A program made the position numbers and the translations under genes. 64,000 nucleotides of DNA from positions 186,001 to 250,000 of the forward strand of contig NZ_BMKD01000003.1 of NCBI RefSeq assembly GCF_014643835.1, in the 5' to 3' direction. Under the pieces are notes generated by a model, which did no database searches, had not been told where the DNA came from, and saw nothing but the letters and a program-made list of their open reading frames with translations. The DNA comes from Mucilaginibacter rubeus (GTDB taxonomy: Bacteria > Bacteroidota > Bacteroidia > Sphingobacteriales > Sphingobacteriaceae). Shown piece after piece: positions 27,283 through 37,557 of the stretch (positions within the stretch are counted from its first letter, which is position 1; each line of letters starts with the position of its first letter).

Positions 27283-30200
27283 ATGAGAAAACTTTTCCTC
27301 TTACTTTCGGTGTTGCTGTGCTTAGGCAGCGCGCTAAAAGCCCAGGACCGTAATATAACAGGTACGGTTACGGACGAAAAAGGTGCTCCCCTGCCAGGGG
27401 TTGCCATCCAGGTAAAGGGCAGTACTACAGGTACTATCACCAATGCCGATGGTAAATATTCAATTAAGGCTACTAACCTGCAGGCCATTGTGGTTGGGGC
27501 TAAATTTCTTGGATACAATTACCAGGAAAAAACACTGAAGATTGGCGAAATGAATGCCGACTTTAAAATGGTACCATCACAAAATGCCCTCGATGAGGTT
27601 GTGGTAGTAGGTTACGGTACTCAAAAGAAGGTCCACTTAACAGGTGCTGTTGCCGCGGTGGATATGAAAACTATCCAGGATATACCAACCACTAATCTTG
27701 CTGCCGCATTACGCGGAACCAATGCTGCGGTAAGTGTTACCGGTGGTATTGCAAGGCCAGGCCAAAGCGGAACCATCACTATCCGTAACCCTGTTTTCCT
27801 GGCAAAGAATGGCGGTAGTACAACACCATTATACATTATTGATGGTGTACAACGTAGTGAAGCAGATTTCAACCTGCTTGATCAAAGTGAGGTGGAGAAC
27901 ATTTCGATATTGAAAGATGCAGCCGCTGCCATATACGGTATTTTAGGCGCGAACGGCGTTATCGTTGTAGCAACCAAACGCGGCCAGGCCGGCGGGCCAA
28001 AGGTAAGCTTCAGTTCATCAGTAGGTATTGCCGATGCAATTCAGCTTCCTAAAATGATGTCGGGCTTTCAGATGGCTACTTATTTGAATGATATTGAGCA
28101 AACCAGGTATAACCACACCATAACACCCGAAGGTTATATCAACGGCGATTTAAGCAATAAAGACTTAAAATATTATACGCCGGATGAGCTTGAGTACTTT
28201 AAAAATAATAATCAAAATTTCCTGGAGCAGGCATTTAAACCGGCAGTAACCAGCAGGAACGCGTTGAGCATAACCGGCGGTAATGATAAGGTTACTTATT
28301 TCGCAGGCGCAAATTATGTAAACCAAAACTCCAACTTTAAAGGCGTAAATACCAACCGCTTTGGCTTCAGGGCCAGTGTCGACGCAAAAGTGGCGAAAGG
28401 TTTAAAACTGTCATTGTCATTGAGCGAAGATCTTGCCAAAAGCAAAATTTACTGGTATAAACTATCAAGTACCAGCGAAAGCCCCGATAACGACTTTCTG
28501 TCGCTTAACCAGGCACCACCATGGCAAAAATATTTTATCGACGGGCATCCTGTATATTTAGGAACCAGCAATAACGATAACCTTAACTTTTTTGCTGTTC
28601 AAAATTCTAACAACTACACAGGTAACAATAACACTGTATTTAATGGTTTAGCCAATTTGAGTTACGAAATTCCGGGTATTAGCGGCTTAACTGCCAATGT
28701 TAGCTACAACCGTAATCTTAATAATGCCTTTAACAAGCAATATGGCTCAACGTTTTATTACAACCAATACTCGGGCGAAGGCGACAATAACCATATTCCG
28801 GGAGGAACTGTGGTAGGCGTAAAAGCTATTAAAAATGGCGACAGGGTGCGCCTTACCCCTACAATGGCAGATAATTACCAGTTCAACGCCAACCTTACTT
28901 ACCATAAACGTTTTGGGGCGCATGAAATTACTGCACTGGCTTTGTATGAGCAATATGAGTCATATAGTGAAGGTGTAGCTGCCGAAGCCGACGGAGTAAT
29001 TGTAGGCGGAAAAGATAACCAGACATTCACCATCGGTGATCAATCGTCAAACCAGGCCACATTGGTGAAGGAATATGGCCGTAAAGCTGTTGCAGGTAGG
29101 ATAAATTATGCCTACGCCGATAAATACCTGGTTGAATTGGCCATGAGGGCGGATGCCAATACCAACTTTGCACCGGGCCACCAGTGGGGATATTTCCCTT
29201 CGGCTTCAGCAGGCTGGGTAGTTTCAAAAGAAAACTTCTTTAAATCAGTAAGCTTTGTTGATCTTTTGAAATTCAGAGGTTCGGTAGGTTTGTTGGGTTC
29301 TGATAATACACCGTCATTCTTATACGCGGTTAACTACCAGTTTGGTACCGGCAACAAAGGCGGTGCTGTTTTCGGCGGCAATAGCGACAGGGGCCTCGGC
29401 GCACTGCTAAATATCGCTATCCCGAACGCTAATTTAACCTGGGACCATGACCTGAAAACAAACTACGGTTTAGATGCCGCTTTCCTGGGTAACCGCTTAT
29501 CAGTTTCGGCCGATTATTTCTGGGAGCACCGCTATGATATGCTTGCATCGCTGAACACTTCAGTTCCTGTAACTATAGGCGCAGCGCCATCTGCCGAAAA
29601 TTATGGTATTGTCAATACTTTCGGATACGAGATCTCTGTAAGCTGGAAAGACAAAATCGGTTCTAATTTTAGCTATAATTTTAGCCCGTTCTTTTCCTGG
29701 AGTGATAATAAATACATTAAATACGATATCGCTGCAGCGCAGGTGGGTACCATTCAAGATTTGACCGGTAAATCAAGCGATCAGGGAACACTGGGATACA
29801 AATCACTCGGTATTATCCGTACACAAGCCGATGCCGACGCGATCATTGCAGAAAGGGCCGCAGCAGCTGGTGGCGCGCAAAACGTTAAGATTTTTGGTTA
29901 CGTGCCTTCACCTGGTATGATCAATTACGTTGACAAAAACGGCGACGGTGTTATCAAACAAAACGATCTCAACGACCAGTTTTATTTAGGTAAGAAATCA
30001 TCAAACCACTACAATCTTGGTCTGAACTTTGGCGGTGCGTATAAAACATTAAGCTTAAATGTGGTTATGGGAATGAGCTGGGGTGGCAACCAATCAATTG
30101 AGAGCGCCGCCATTAAACAAGCCACGGCTAACCAGAACAGGCCTGTATTCTGGGCTGATCACTGGACCCCATCTAATCCAAATGCTAAATATCCCGACCC

Positions 30201-30468
30201 TTATTACTCGGACGATGTGAGTGCTACAAGTGATTTTTGGTTTGTTAGCCCCTTCACCTGGAATATCTCCAGTGCTAACTTAAGCTATACCCTGCCTGCT
30301 TCCATCACCAAAAGGCTCGGCATGTCAAGCATAAGGGCGTATGTGGTAGCTACAAACCCAATCAACTTTGTAAACCCGTTCCCCGAACATTATCGTGATA
30401 TTTCATCACCATTTGGGGCATATCCCAACTTACGCACAGTATCTTTTGGTTTAAACTTAGGCTTCTAA
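27283..30468 (+). CDS. SusC/RagA-family TonB-dependent outer-membrane transporter
   Basis: A 1061-residue outer-membrane receptor that would import oligosaccharides using TonB energy. After a signal peptide (to ALKAQ), a CarboxypepD-regulatory-like domain spans about 24-100 (NITGTVTDEKGAPLPGVAIQVKG). The segment LDEVVVVGYGTQKK at 103-116 is the typical SusC linker/TonB box region, followed by the plug (NVSILKDAAAAIYG-like motif, here NISILKDAAAAIYGILGANGVI) and the beta-barrel ending in SFGLNLGF. Its SusD partner follows after 12 bases. This is the only SusC/D pair in the window, so it presumably serves the entire enzyme set. Confidence 0.97.
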   Translation: MRKLFLLLSVLLCLGSALKAQDRNITGTVTDEKGAPLPGVAIQVKGSTTGTITNADGKYSIKATNLQAIVVGAKFLGYNYQEKTLKIGEMNADFKMVPSQNALDEVVVVGYGTQKKVHLTGAVAAVDMKTIQDIPTTNLAAALRGTNAAVSVTGGIARPGQSGTITIRNPVFLAKNGGSTTPLYIIDGVQRSEADFNLLDQSEVENISILKDAAAAIYGILGANGVIVVATKRGQAGGPKVSFSSSVGIADAIQLPKMMSGFQMATYLNDIEQTRYNHTITPEGYINGDLSNKDLKYYTPDELEYFKNNNQNFLEQAFKPAVTSRNALSITGGNDKVTYFAGANYVNQNSNFKGVNTNRFGFRASVDAKVAKGLKLSLSLSEDLAKSKIYWYKLSSTSESPDNDFLSLNQAPPWQKYFIDGHPVYLGTSNNDNLNFFAVQNSNNYTGNNNTVFNGLANLSYEIPGISGLTANVSYNRNLNNAFNKQYGSTFYYNQYSGEGDNNHIPGGTVVGVKAIKNGDRVRLTPTMADNYQFNANLTYHKRFGAHEITALALYEQYESYSEGVAAEADGVIVGGKDNQTFTIGDQSSNQATLVKEYGRKAVAGRINYAYADKYLVELAMRADANTNFAPGHQWGYFPSASAGWVVSKENFFKSVSFVDLLKFRGSVGLLGSDNTPSFLYAVNYQFGTGNKGGAVFGGNSDRGLGALLNIAIPNANLTWDHDLKTNYGLDAAFLGNRLSVSADYFWEHRYDMLASLNTSVPVTIGAAPSAENYGIVNTFGYEISVSWKDKIGSNFSYNFSPFFSWSDNKYIKYDIAAAQVGTIQDLTGKSSDQGTLGYKSLGIIRTQADADAIIAERAAAAGGAQNVKIFGYVPSPGMINYVDKNGDGVIKQNDLNDQFYLGKKSSNHYNLGLNFGGAYKTLSLNVVMGMSWGGNQSIESAAIKQATANQNRPVFWADHWTPSNPNAKYPDPYYSDDVSATSDFWFVSPFTWNISSANLSYTLPASITKRLGMSSIRAYVVATNPINFVNPFPEHYRDISSPFGAYPNLRTVSFGLNLGF

Positions 30469-30480
30469 ACTTTGAAAGAC

Positions 30481-32289
30481 ATGAAATTATTTAAAACCAT
30501 ATTTGCAGCTTTGATCGTATCAGCCCTGTTTACAAACTGTAAAAAAGTGCTTGATAAGGAAGATCTTACACACAGCACCCCCGGCCAGATTTTTAATGAC
30601 TCAACGGTGGCTATTTTAAACATCAATTACCTGTATACAGCAAACCAGCCTGGCTGGTTTGGCGATACCGGCGGCGCTATTGGCAGCGGAGGCGACAAAT
30701 GCGACGAATTTTACAGCGATAACGCATACGTAAAAGGCACGGTTACCATCGAAACTGTTGGTGACATCGGTACCTCGGTGAATATCAGCAATAACTACGG
30801 CCGGATCCGTAACATTAACCAAACCCTGCAGGATCTCGACGCCAGCACCTTGCCTGCCTCTACCAAAAATAGGTATAAAGCACAGGCTTATTTTTGGAGG
30901 GCTTTCAGGTATTTTGACCTGGTAAGGTTATACGGCGGTGTTCCGCTGGTGTTAAAACCGCTTGATGCTATTGGGCAGGACGCCAAAAACGCGGCGCTTT
31001 TGCCTCGTAACAAAACTTCGGAGTGCTTTAAACAAATTGTGAGCGATCTGGACAGCTGTATAAAATATTTGCCCGCCAAATGGAGCGGCAGCGATTACGG
31101 TCGTATTTCATCGGCTGCTGCGGCTGCGTTTAAAGGAAGGGTGTTGCTAACGTATGCAAGTCCTCAGTTTAACCCCAGCAATGATGCGGCCCGCTGGCAA
31201 ACAGCTGCTGATGCCAATGATAAGGCAATGCAGATATTGTCCGCTAATAACTACGGTTTAAACCCTTCGTATGACAATATGTGGTTTACCGAAAACAGCA
31301 GCAATCCGGAAGCAATTTTGATAACAGGTTTTAACACATCATCAACCGATCAAAACCAGAATAACAATACCTATGATAATGCGACTCGTCCGGCCTATTT
31401 AGGTACTAAAGGCGGTTCCAATCAACCTACATGGGATATTGTAAAATCATACCCGATGCTTGACGGAAAAGCACCAGGTACCTCGTTAAAGTATACATAT
31501 GATGATGCAAAGTTTTTTGATAACCGCGATCCAAGGTTTAACAAAACTATTGCCTACAACGGTTGTAACTGGCCTATAAACGGCAATAGCTCTTATCGCC
31601 TGTGGACTTACTTTTATTACAATAAAGCGGATGGTTCCGGTGTTAAAACCACTGAACCGGCATCGGCAACAGGCTCAGGTTTCTACCTGCGCAAAGCTAT
31701 TGACCCTAACGTCAGTGTGGCAAATACACCATATGTTGGTACAGATTGGATGGAGATCCGTTATGCCGAAGTTTTATTGAACCAGGCCGAATGTGCCGCA
31801 GCGTTAGGCAACGTAACTACCGGTTATACCAATATAACAGCTATCAGGAAACGTGCCGGTATTGAAGCAGGTGCCGATAACCTTTACGGTTTAGATGCAG
31901 GCATGAGCCCTGATCAGATGATCAACGCTATCATGAATGAACGTAAAATTGAATTTGCCTTTGAGGGTAAACGCTATTGGGACCTTCGCCGCCGTAAACT
32001 GCTCGAAAGCACATTGAACGGTAAAAAGAGAACGGGGCTTACAGTTACCCTTAATAACAACGCAAGCGGTAAAGATTATCTTACCGGTACAAGAGATGCT
32101 TTAGCAGCTACATCATTGGATGCCCTGTACAGCACATCTTTCACCGTTAAAACTAAAACTATAGATTCTTATAACATTGCGGTTCAGTCGGGCGATTACT
32201 TTTTCGGGATCCCTTCGGCGGCATTGTTAAATAATATCAATTTACAGCAAAATAACACCTGGGGTGGGCCGTTTGATCCGCTTCAATAA
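30481..32289 (+). CDS. SusD/RagB-family surface glycan-binding lipoprotein
   Basis: A 602-residue lipoprotein that should cap the SusC barrel and bind glycan at the cell surface. ATG at 30481 is used rather than an in-frame TTG at 30472. The signal peptide ends in a lipobox-like FTNC with the Cys as lipid site. SusD signatures are the TPR-type region AQAYFWRAFRYFDLVRLYGGVPLV, the C-terminal MEIRYAEVLLNQAECAAALG and NAIMNERKIEFAFEGKRYWDLRRR. Length is on the long side of the family but normal for pectin systems. Confidence 0.96.
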   Translation: MKLFKTIFAALIVSALFTNCKKVLDKEDLTHSTPGQIFNDSTVAILNINYLYTANQPGWFGDTGGAIGSGGDKCDEFYSDNAYVKGTVTIETVGDIGTSVNISNNYGRIRNINQTLQDLDASTLPASTKNRYKAQAYFWRAFRYFDLVRLYGGVPLVLKPLDAIGQDAKNAALLPRNKTSECFKQIVSDLDSCIKYLPAKWSGSDYGRISSAAAAAFKGRVLLTYASPQFNPSNDAARWQTAADANDKAMQILSANNYGLNPSYDNMWFTENSSNPEAILITGFNTSSTDQNQNNNTYDNATRPAYLGTKGGSNQPTWDIVKSYPMLDGKAPGTSLKYTYDDAKFFDNRDPRFNKTIAYNGCNWPINGNSSYRLWTYFYYNKADGSGVKTTEPASATGSGFYLRKAIDPNVSVANTPYVGTDWMEIRYAEVLLNQAECAAALGNVTTGYTNITAIRKRAGIEAGADNLYGLDAGMSPDQMINAIMNERKIEFAFEGKRYWDLRRRKLLESTLNGKKRTGLTVTLNNNASGKDYLTGTRDALAATSLDALYSTSFTVKTKTIDSYNIAVQSGDYFFGIPSAALLNNINLQQNNTWGGPFDPLQ

Positions 32290-32351
32290 TAAATTAATTG
32301 AACGATGGGTGCCTGCTAACCATTTAACAAAAGAAGATTACGAATACAAAT

Positions 32352-34013
32352 ATGAAAAAACACACAGCTTTATTTTTAGTAGCAGCGGCATTGGGTTTAG
32401 CTAAACCGGCTTTTGCCCAATACCCTGAAGTGCCGGAGAAGGTTAAAGCAGAGAGTGAAGCTTTGATGAAAGAGGCTACCCGTCGTTCAGATTCAGCATG
32501 GGCGGTCGCCCTGCCCATTATCCAGGCCGATCAGCGCCGTGGCAAAGTATACGTACCATGGGCCGCGCGCCCGACCGATTTGCCGCAGGCCAAGATCCCG
32601 GCTTTTCCGGGTGCCGAAGGCGGTGGTAAGTTTACCTTTGGCGGCCGCGGTGGTAAGGTATATGTAGTTACCAGTTTGGCAGATAATGGCCCCGGCACTT
32701 TGCGTGAAGCTTGCGAAAAAGGCGGCGCACGTATAGTGGTATTTAATGTTGCGGGCATTATCCGCATCAAAACACCGATTATCGTGAGGGCTCCGTATAT
32801 TACTATTGAAGGCCAAACTGCTCCGGGTGATGGCGTTTGTATTGCAGGCGAATCATTTTGGGTGAATACACATGATGTTGTGATCCGTTATATGCGTTTC
32901 CGCCGCGGCGAAACCAATGTTGGCCGCCGTGATGATGCTTTGGGTGGCAACCCGGTGGGCAACATCATTGCCGATCACGTATCTGCAAGCTGGGGCCTGG
33001 ACGAAAACTTTTCCATGTACCGTCACATGTTTGATCCCGGCGATGGCTCGAAAGAAGAGAAGCTGGGTACCGTAAATATCACTATCCAGAATTGTATTTA
33101 TTCAGAATCATTGGATTACTGGAACCACGCTTTCGGCTCAACAACAGGCGGCGAAAACAGCTCATTGATGCGTAACCTTTGGGCCGATAATACCGGCCGT
33201 AACCCATCTGTTGGCTGGAATGGCGTATACAACTTTGTAAACAATGTGGTATTTAACTGGCATCACCGTTCAATGGACGGCGGCGATTATACCACCAATT
33301 ACAACGTGATCAATAACTACTTTAAACCTGGTCCGGTTACACCTAAAGATGAGCCGGTTGGTCACCGTATCCTGAAACCGGAATCGGGCAGGAGCAAGCT
33401 GAAGGAGAAAGTGTTTGGTCGTGTTTATGCATCAGGTAATATTATGGAAGGTTATCCCGAAGTAACTAAAGATGCGTGGAACGGTGGCATCCAGGTTGAA
33501 GGCCCTGGTGGCAAAGAATTGCCTGACGCCGGCCAATACAAGGATTACATGAAATCGGATGTTCCGTTCCCGATGCCTCCGATGACTATCCTATCGGCAA
33601 AGGATGCCTTTAAATTTGTTATCGCTAATGCCGGCGCAACACTGCCAAAACGCGATCCGGTTGATGTGCGCATTACTGAGCAGGTACGTACAGGTAAGAT
33701 CACTTACAAAGAAATGAACACCGATACTGCTTACCAGTTTAAAGTGCGTAAATTACCTAAAGACTCGTACAAACTGGGTATCATCACTGCTCCATGGCAG
33801 GTTGGTGGCTATCCTGAATATAAAGGCACGCCTTACAAAGATTCGGACAATGATGGCTTGCCCGACAATTGGGAACTGGCTCATGGCTTAAACCCTAAAG
33901 ATGGTAAAGATTCGGCCCTGCCTGCAAAAAATGGTGGCGGTTATACCAATATCGAAGTATATTTAAATACAGTAGCCGCTAAAGGCGAAAAGAAATTGGC
34001 TTCGTTAAAATAA
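32352..34013 (+). CDS. Exported PL1-family pectate lyase
   Basis: A 553-residue enzyme (signal peptide ending PAFAQ) expected to cleave polygalacturonate by beta-elimination. The PL1 right-handed beta-helix begins at FPGAEGGGKFTFGGRGGKVYVVTSLAD and continues through VVFNVAGIIRIK, VVIRYMRFRRGE, NIIADHVSASWGLDENFS and VNNVVFNWHHRSMDGGDY. The acidic and basic residues around these stacks would bind calcium and abstract the proton. The C-terminal tail KDSDNDGLPDNWELAHGLNP is a calcium-binding type-3 repeat common in secreted Bacteroidota enzymes. Its position directly after SusD suggests a front-line surface or periplasmic depolymerase. Confidence 0.88.
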   Translation: MKKHTALFLVAAALGLAKPAFAQYPEVPEKVKAESEALMKEATRRSDSAWAVALPIIQADQRRGKVYVPWAARPTDLPQAKIPAFPGAEGGGKFTFGGRGGKVYVVTSLADNGPGTLREACEKGGARIVVFNVAGIIRIKTPIIVRAPYITIEGQTAPGDGVCIAGESFWVNTHDVVIRYMRFRRGETNVGRRDDALGGNPVGNIIADHVSASWGLDENFSMYRHMFDPGDGSKEEKLGTVNITIQNCIYSESLDYWNHAFGSTTGGENSSLMRNLWADNTGRNPSVGWNGVYNFVNNVVFNWHHRSMDGGDYTTNYNVINNYFKPGPVTPKDEPVGHRILKPESGRSKLKEKVFGRVYASGNIMEGYPEVTKDAWNGGIQVEGPGGKELPDAGQYKDYMKSDVPFPMPPMTILSAKDAFKFVIANAGATLPKRDPVDVRITEQVRTGKITYKEMNTDTAYQFKVRKLPKDSYKLGIITAPWQVGGYPEYKGTPYKDSDNDGLPDNWELAHGLNPKDGKDSALPAKNGGGYTNIEVYLNTVAAKGEKKLASLK

Positions 34014-34058
34014 AGATATATCAGAAATATTAAAACCATTTGTTCCATTTGTGTAGAC

Positions 34059-34191
34059 CATTGCCGTTGGTTTTAACCAACGGATAATAAAATGGAATAA
34101 AGAGGGCTTTAGCCCAAATGCCACTTGCATAATTAGGCTAAAGGCCAGGTTCTTCAGCTTCTGTTACCGTTGGTTAAAACCAACGGCAATG
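34059..34191. repeat. Inverted-repeat element, family A, copy 2
   Basis: Perfect 25-base inverted ends at 34059-34083 and 34167-34191, each containing the palindrome ccgttggttttaaccaacgg. The core keeps agagggctttagcc as in the 3306 copy. It fills most of the 208-base gap between the PL1 gene and the beta-helix fusion gene. No open frame is present. Confidence 0.92.
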
Positions 34192-34221
34192 AATAAATTA
34201 CATTTTTAACAACTGCTAATA

Positions 34222-37200
34222 ATGCGGGGATTGAGGTTTATAAGGATTTATTTTTGGGTTGGTTTAATGACTGGGGGGATGCTTATGCATTCCCCCTTAT
34301 TTGCACAGGATAAGAAAAAAGCCCCTAAACCCCAACCGCCTGTTGCTGCCGATAAAAACGGCAAGCTAAATTATGTGGTTGCTCCCAACGGCGACCGCAT
34401 TCCTGATTTTTCATATTGCGGATATATGGCTTCCGAAAAGCCTATCCCTTTTGTGCCTGTAAAAGTTGTAGTGCCTGTAAAAGCAGGTGACGCCACACTG
34501 AGGATCCAGGCCGCTTTAGATTACGTAGCTGGTTTACCTGCCGATAAAGATGGCTTTCGCGGAGCGGTATTGCTTAACAAAGGGGTGTACCGGGTTAATG
34601 GTAGCCTCAAAATTAACGCATCCGGCGTTGTTTTACGCGGAAGCGGGATGACTGCCAACGGCACCACATTATTTGCATCCGGGACCGATAGGGAAACCTT
34701 TATTCATGTTACCGGTAAAAATGACCGGCAAACATCCAAAGAAATTAAAATTACCGATGCTTATGTGCCGGTAAATGCCAATACTTTACATATTGCCAAC
34801 GGCGCGAATATTAAAACCGGAGATCTGGTTTTGATCCATCGCCCAAGCACGCAGGCCTGGATCAATACTATCAAAACCGACCATTTTGGCGGCGACTTAA
34901 CCGCGCTGGCCTGGAAGCCCGGCGAACGCGATATTTACTGGGATAGAAAAGTAACATCAGTAGACGGTAACACAGTTACCCTTGACGTGCCTTTAACAAC
35001 AGCATTGGATACTGCGTACTGCGGTGGTTTGATAGCCTCTTACCAATGGCCCGGCAGAATTGTGCAAGTAGGGATCGAAAACTTAAAACTGCAATCAGCT
35101 TACGATGCTTCAAACGCAAAAGATGAAGCCCACCGCTGGATGGCTATCACAATGGAAAATGTTAGCGATGCCTGGGTACGCCAGGTAACCTTTGAGCATT
35201 TTGCAGGTTCGACAGTATTTGTTGGTGTTACCGGAAACCGGGTAACGGTTGAGGATTGTAAATCGCTTGCTCCGGTTTCAGAAATAGGGGGACAGCGCCG
35301 TAATACGTTTCTTACTATGGGGGGGCAAAACCTTTTTCAACGTTTATACTCCGAACAGGGTTTTCATGATTTTGCTACCGGGTATTGCGCGCCGGGGCCA
35401 AACGCTTTTGTGCAATGTATGTCGGTAGGTTCGCTGGGTTTTAGCGGAGGTATTGATAGCTGGGCCTCGGGCGTTTTATTTGATATCGCAAACATAGATG
35501 GTCAACCCCTGAGCTATATGAACCGTGGACAGGACGGACAAGGCGCCGGATGGAGCGCCGCCAACAGCCTGTTCTGGAATTGTACCGCAGCTCGTGTGGA
35601 TTGCTATCAGCCGCCAACGGCTCAAAACTGGGCTTTTGGTACCTGGGCGCAATTTGCAGGTGATGGCTACTGGAGTACATCAAACAGCACCATAAGCCCA
35701 AGAAGTTTTTATTACACGCAGTTAGCTAACCGCTTAAATAAAGATGTAAGCAAACAAGCCGATATCCTGTACCCGGCCACCGAACCATCAAGCAGCCCGA
35801 CAGTTGAGCAGGCAGCCGAACTGATGGCAGCGGCCCGTAAACCTGCACTTACCATCAGTAACTGGATTGATCAGTCGCCTAAAAGAAATTCGATTAACAT
35901 TGAATCGGCAGGTGCCAAAACTATTGATGAAATAGGATATAAACGCCCGGCTGTTGCTACATTGGCACCCAAAATGAGTGTTACCAACGGCTGGCTCACC
36001 CGTGGTAACATCGTTTTAACAGGCAAGCATTTTGAAACCCCGTGGTGGAACGGCACTGTTCATCCCGATTATACTGAAAAGGAAGCTAAACCCGCCATCT
36101 CCCGTTGGGTACCCGGCCAAACCGGCACAGGGTTAACGGATGATCTTAACGCGGTAACCGATTGGATGCGGAAAGATAATATCGTGGTATTTGAACACAA
36201 CTATGGCTTATGGTATGATCGCCGCCGCGATGATCACGAGCGTATCCGCCGGATGGACGGCGATGTTTGGGCTCCGTTTTATGAACTGCCTTTTGCCCGG
36301 AGCGGAAAAGAACTGGCCTACGACGGCTTAAGCAAATACGACCTGACTAAATACAATACCTGGTACTGGAACCGCCTGAAACAATTTGCTGACTTGGCCG
36401 ATGAGAAAGGTTTGGTATTGGTTCACCAAAATTATTTTCAGCACAATATTATTGAGGCTGGGGCGCACTATACCGATTTTCCATGGCGCACGGCAAATAA
36501 TATTAATGGCACCGGTTTCCCGGAGCCTGTACCTTATGCCGGCGACAAACGCCAGTTTATGGCTGAGCAGTTTTATGACGAAACCGACCCGGCAAGGCGC
36601 AAGCTTCACATTGCCTACATCAATAAATGTATGGACAACTTTGCAGGTAATACCGGGGTGATCCAGCAGATTGGAGCGGAGTTTACCGGTCCGCTGCATT
36701 TCATGAAATTTTGGGTAGAAACCATTAAACAATGGGAAACCACACATAAAAAGAAACAGATTATCGCTTTAAGCGCTACAAAAGATGTGCAGGATGCTAT
36801 CCTGTCCAATCCGGCAACAGCTTCGGTCATCAATGTTATAGATATTCGTTATTGGTATTACCAGGCCAACGGAACGGCCTATGAACCCATTGGCGGCCAA
36901 AGCCTGGCCCCGCGCCAGCAAGCCCGCATCTTTAAACCCAAGGCTTCATCATTTGAGCAGGTTTATCGTGCGGTACATGAGTACCGTACCAAATACCCGG
37001 ATAAAGCTGTGCTTTATTCTGCTGATGGTTATGATCATTTTGGCTGGGCGATATTTATTGCAGGCGGATCATTGCCGGTCCTTCCTGCCAATACCAATAA
37101 AGCTTTTTTAGCCGATGCGAGCGGTATGAAACCTGCCGAGCTGCCGGGTTCGCCTAAAGATCAATGGGCGTTAGCTTCATCAAAAGGGTATATCGTCTAT

Positions 37201-37377
37201 AGTAATGGCGGTGGGATTCACCTTGATTTATCGGCCGGTGTTAGTTACAAAGCGCAATGGATCGACCCTAAAACCGGCGAGCTTTTGCCCGGTGAAGAAA
37301 CGGTGAAAGGTGCTGGTAATACAGAAATAAAAGGACAGGGGAACGGGGCTACCATTTTGTGGTTGAGCCGTAATTGA
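34222..37377 (+). CDS. Exported beta-helix / TIM-barrel-like fusion enzyme
   Basis: A 1051-residue protein with a signal peptide (to PLFAQD) and a lysine/proline linker. Residues ~70-560 read as a pectate-lyase-type beta-helix (GAVLLNKGVYRVNGSLKINASGVVLRGSGM; VTVEDCKSLAPVSEIGGQRRNTFL; SGGIDSWASGVLFDIANID). Residues ~590-1000 look like a glycosidase barrel: VTDWMRKDNIVVFEHNYGLWYDRRRDDHERIRRMDGD, KYNTWYWNRLKQFADLADEKGLVLVHQNYFQHN, and VIQQIGAEFTGPLHFMKFW. A small C-terminal beta domain closes it. The second half resembles the DUF6298 family from memory. Enzymatic role is unknown; pectin cleavage by one or both domains is plausible. Confidence 0.6.
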   Translation: MRGLRFIRIYFWVGLMTGGMLMHSPLFAQDKKKAPKPQPPVAADKNGKLNYVVAPNGDRIPDFSYCGYMASEKPIPFVPVKVVVPVKAGDATLRIQAALDYVAGLPADKDGFRGAVLLNKGVYRVNGSLKINASGVVLRGSGMTANGTTLFASGTDRETFIHVTGKNDRQTSKEIKITDAYVPVNANTLHIANGANIKTGDLVLIHRPSTQAWINTIKTDHFGGDLTALAWKPGERDIYWDRKVTSVDGNTVTLDVPLTTALDTAYCGGLIASYQWPGRIVQVGIENLKLQSAYDASNAKDEAHRWMAITMENVSDAWVRQVTFEHFAGSTVFVGVTGNRVTVEDCKSLAPVSEIGGQRRNTFLTMGGQNLFQRLYSEQGFHDFATGYCAPGPNAFVQCMSVGSLGFSGGIDSWASGVLFDIANIDGQPLSYMNRGQDGQGAGWSAANSLFWNCTAARVDCYQPPTAQNWAFGTWAQFAGDGYWSTSNSTISPRSFYYTQLANRLNKDVSKQADILYPATEPSSSPTVEQAAELMAAARKPALTISNWIDQSPKRNSINIESAGAKTIDEIGYKRPAVATLAPKMSVTNGWLTRGNIVLTGKHFETPWWNGTVHPDYTEKEAKPAISRWVPGQTGTGLTDDLNAVTDWMRKDNIVVFEHNYGLWYDRRRDDHERIRRMDGDVWAPFYELPFARSGKELAYDGLSKYDLTKYNTWYWNRLKQFADLADEKGLVLVHQNYFQHNIIEAGAHYTDFPWRTANNINGTGFPEPVPYAGDKRQFMAEQFYDETDPARRKLHIAYINKCMDNFAGNTGVIQQIGAEFTGPLHFMKFWVETIKQWETTHKKKQIIALSATKDVQDAILSNPATASVINVIDIRYWYYQANGTAYEPIGGQSLAPRQQARIFKPKASSFEQVYRAVHEYRTKYPDKAVLYSADGYDHFGWAIFIAGGSLPVLPANTNKAFLADASGMKPAELPGSPKDQWALASSKGYIVYSNGGGIHLDLSAGVSYKAQWIDPKTGELLPGEETVKGAGNTEIKGQGNGATILWLSRN

Positions 37378-37405
37378 AAGATTAGAAAAAATATAGAAAA
37401 GCGGA

Positions 37406-37530
37406 GGGCCAGTGCGATTCCCTTCTTGAGAGGGGCGGAGGGGTGTGTTTAACAAAGCGATAATGAACGTCGAAGAAACACACCCCTGCCAACGCTCAAC
37501 CCAACACGCCCCCTCTCAAGAGGGGAGCTT
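37406..37530. repeat. Inverted-repeat element, family B, copy 2 (tandem)
   Basis: Starts gggccagtgcgattccc and ends cccctctcaagagggg. Ends are complementary, and aggggtgtgttt pairs with aaacacacccct. It is the first of two copies in a 320-base gap that otherwise shows no gene. Confidence 0.93.
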
Positions 37531-37557
37531 GAAAAAATAGAGGGATTAAAGAAGAAA

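Noticed and set aside
34083-34105. Further match to the GATAAT motif
   Set aside because: It is part of the family A repeat and diverges after six bases.
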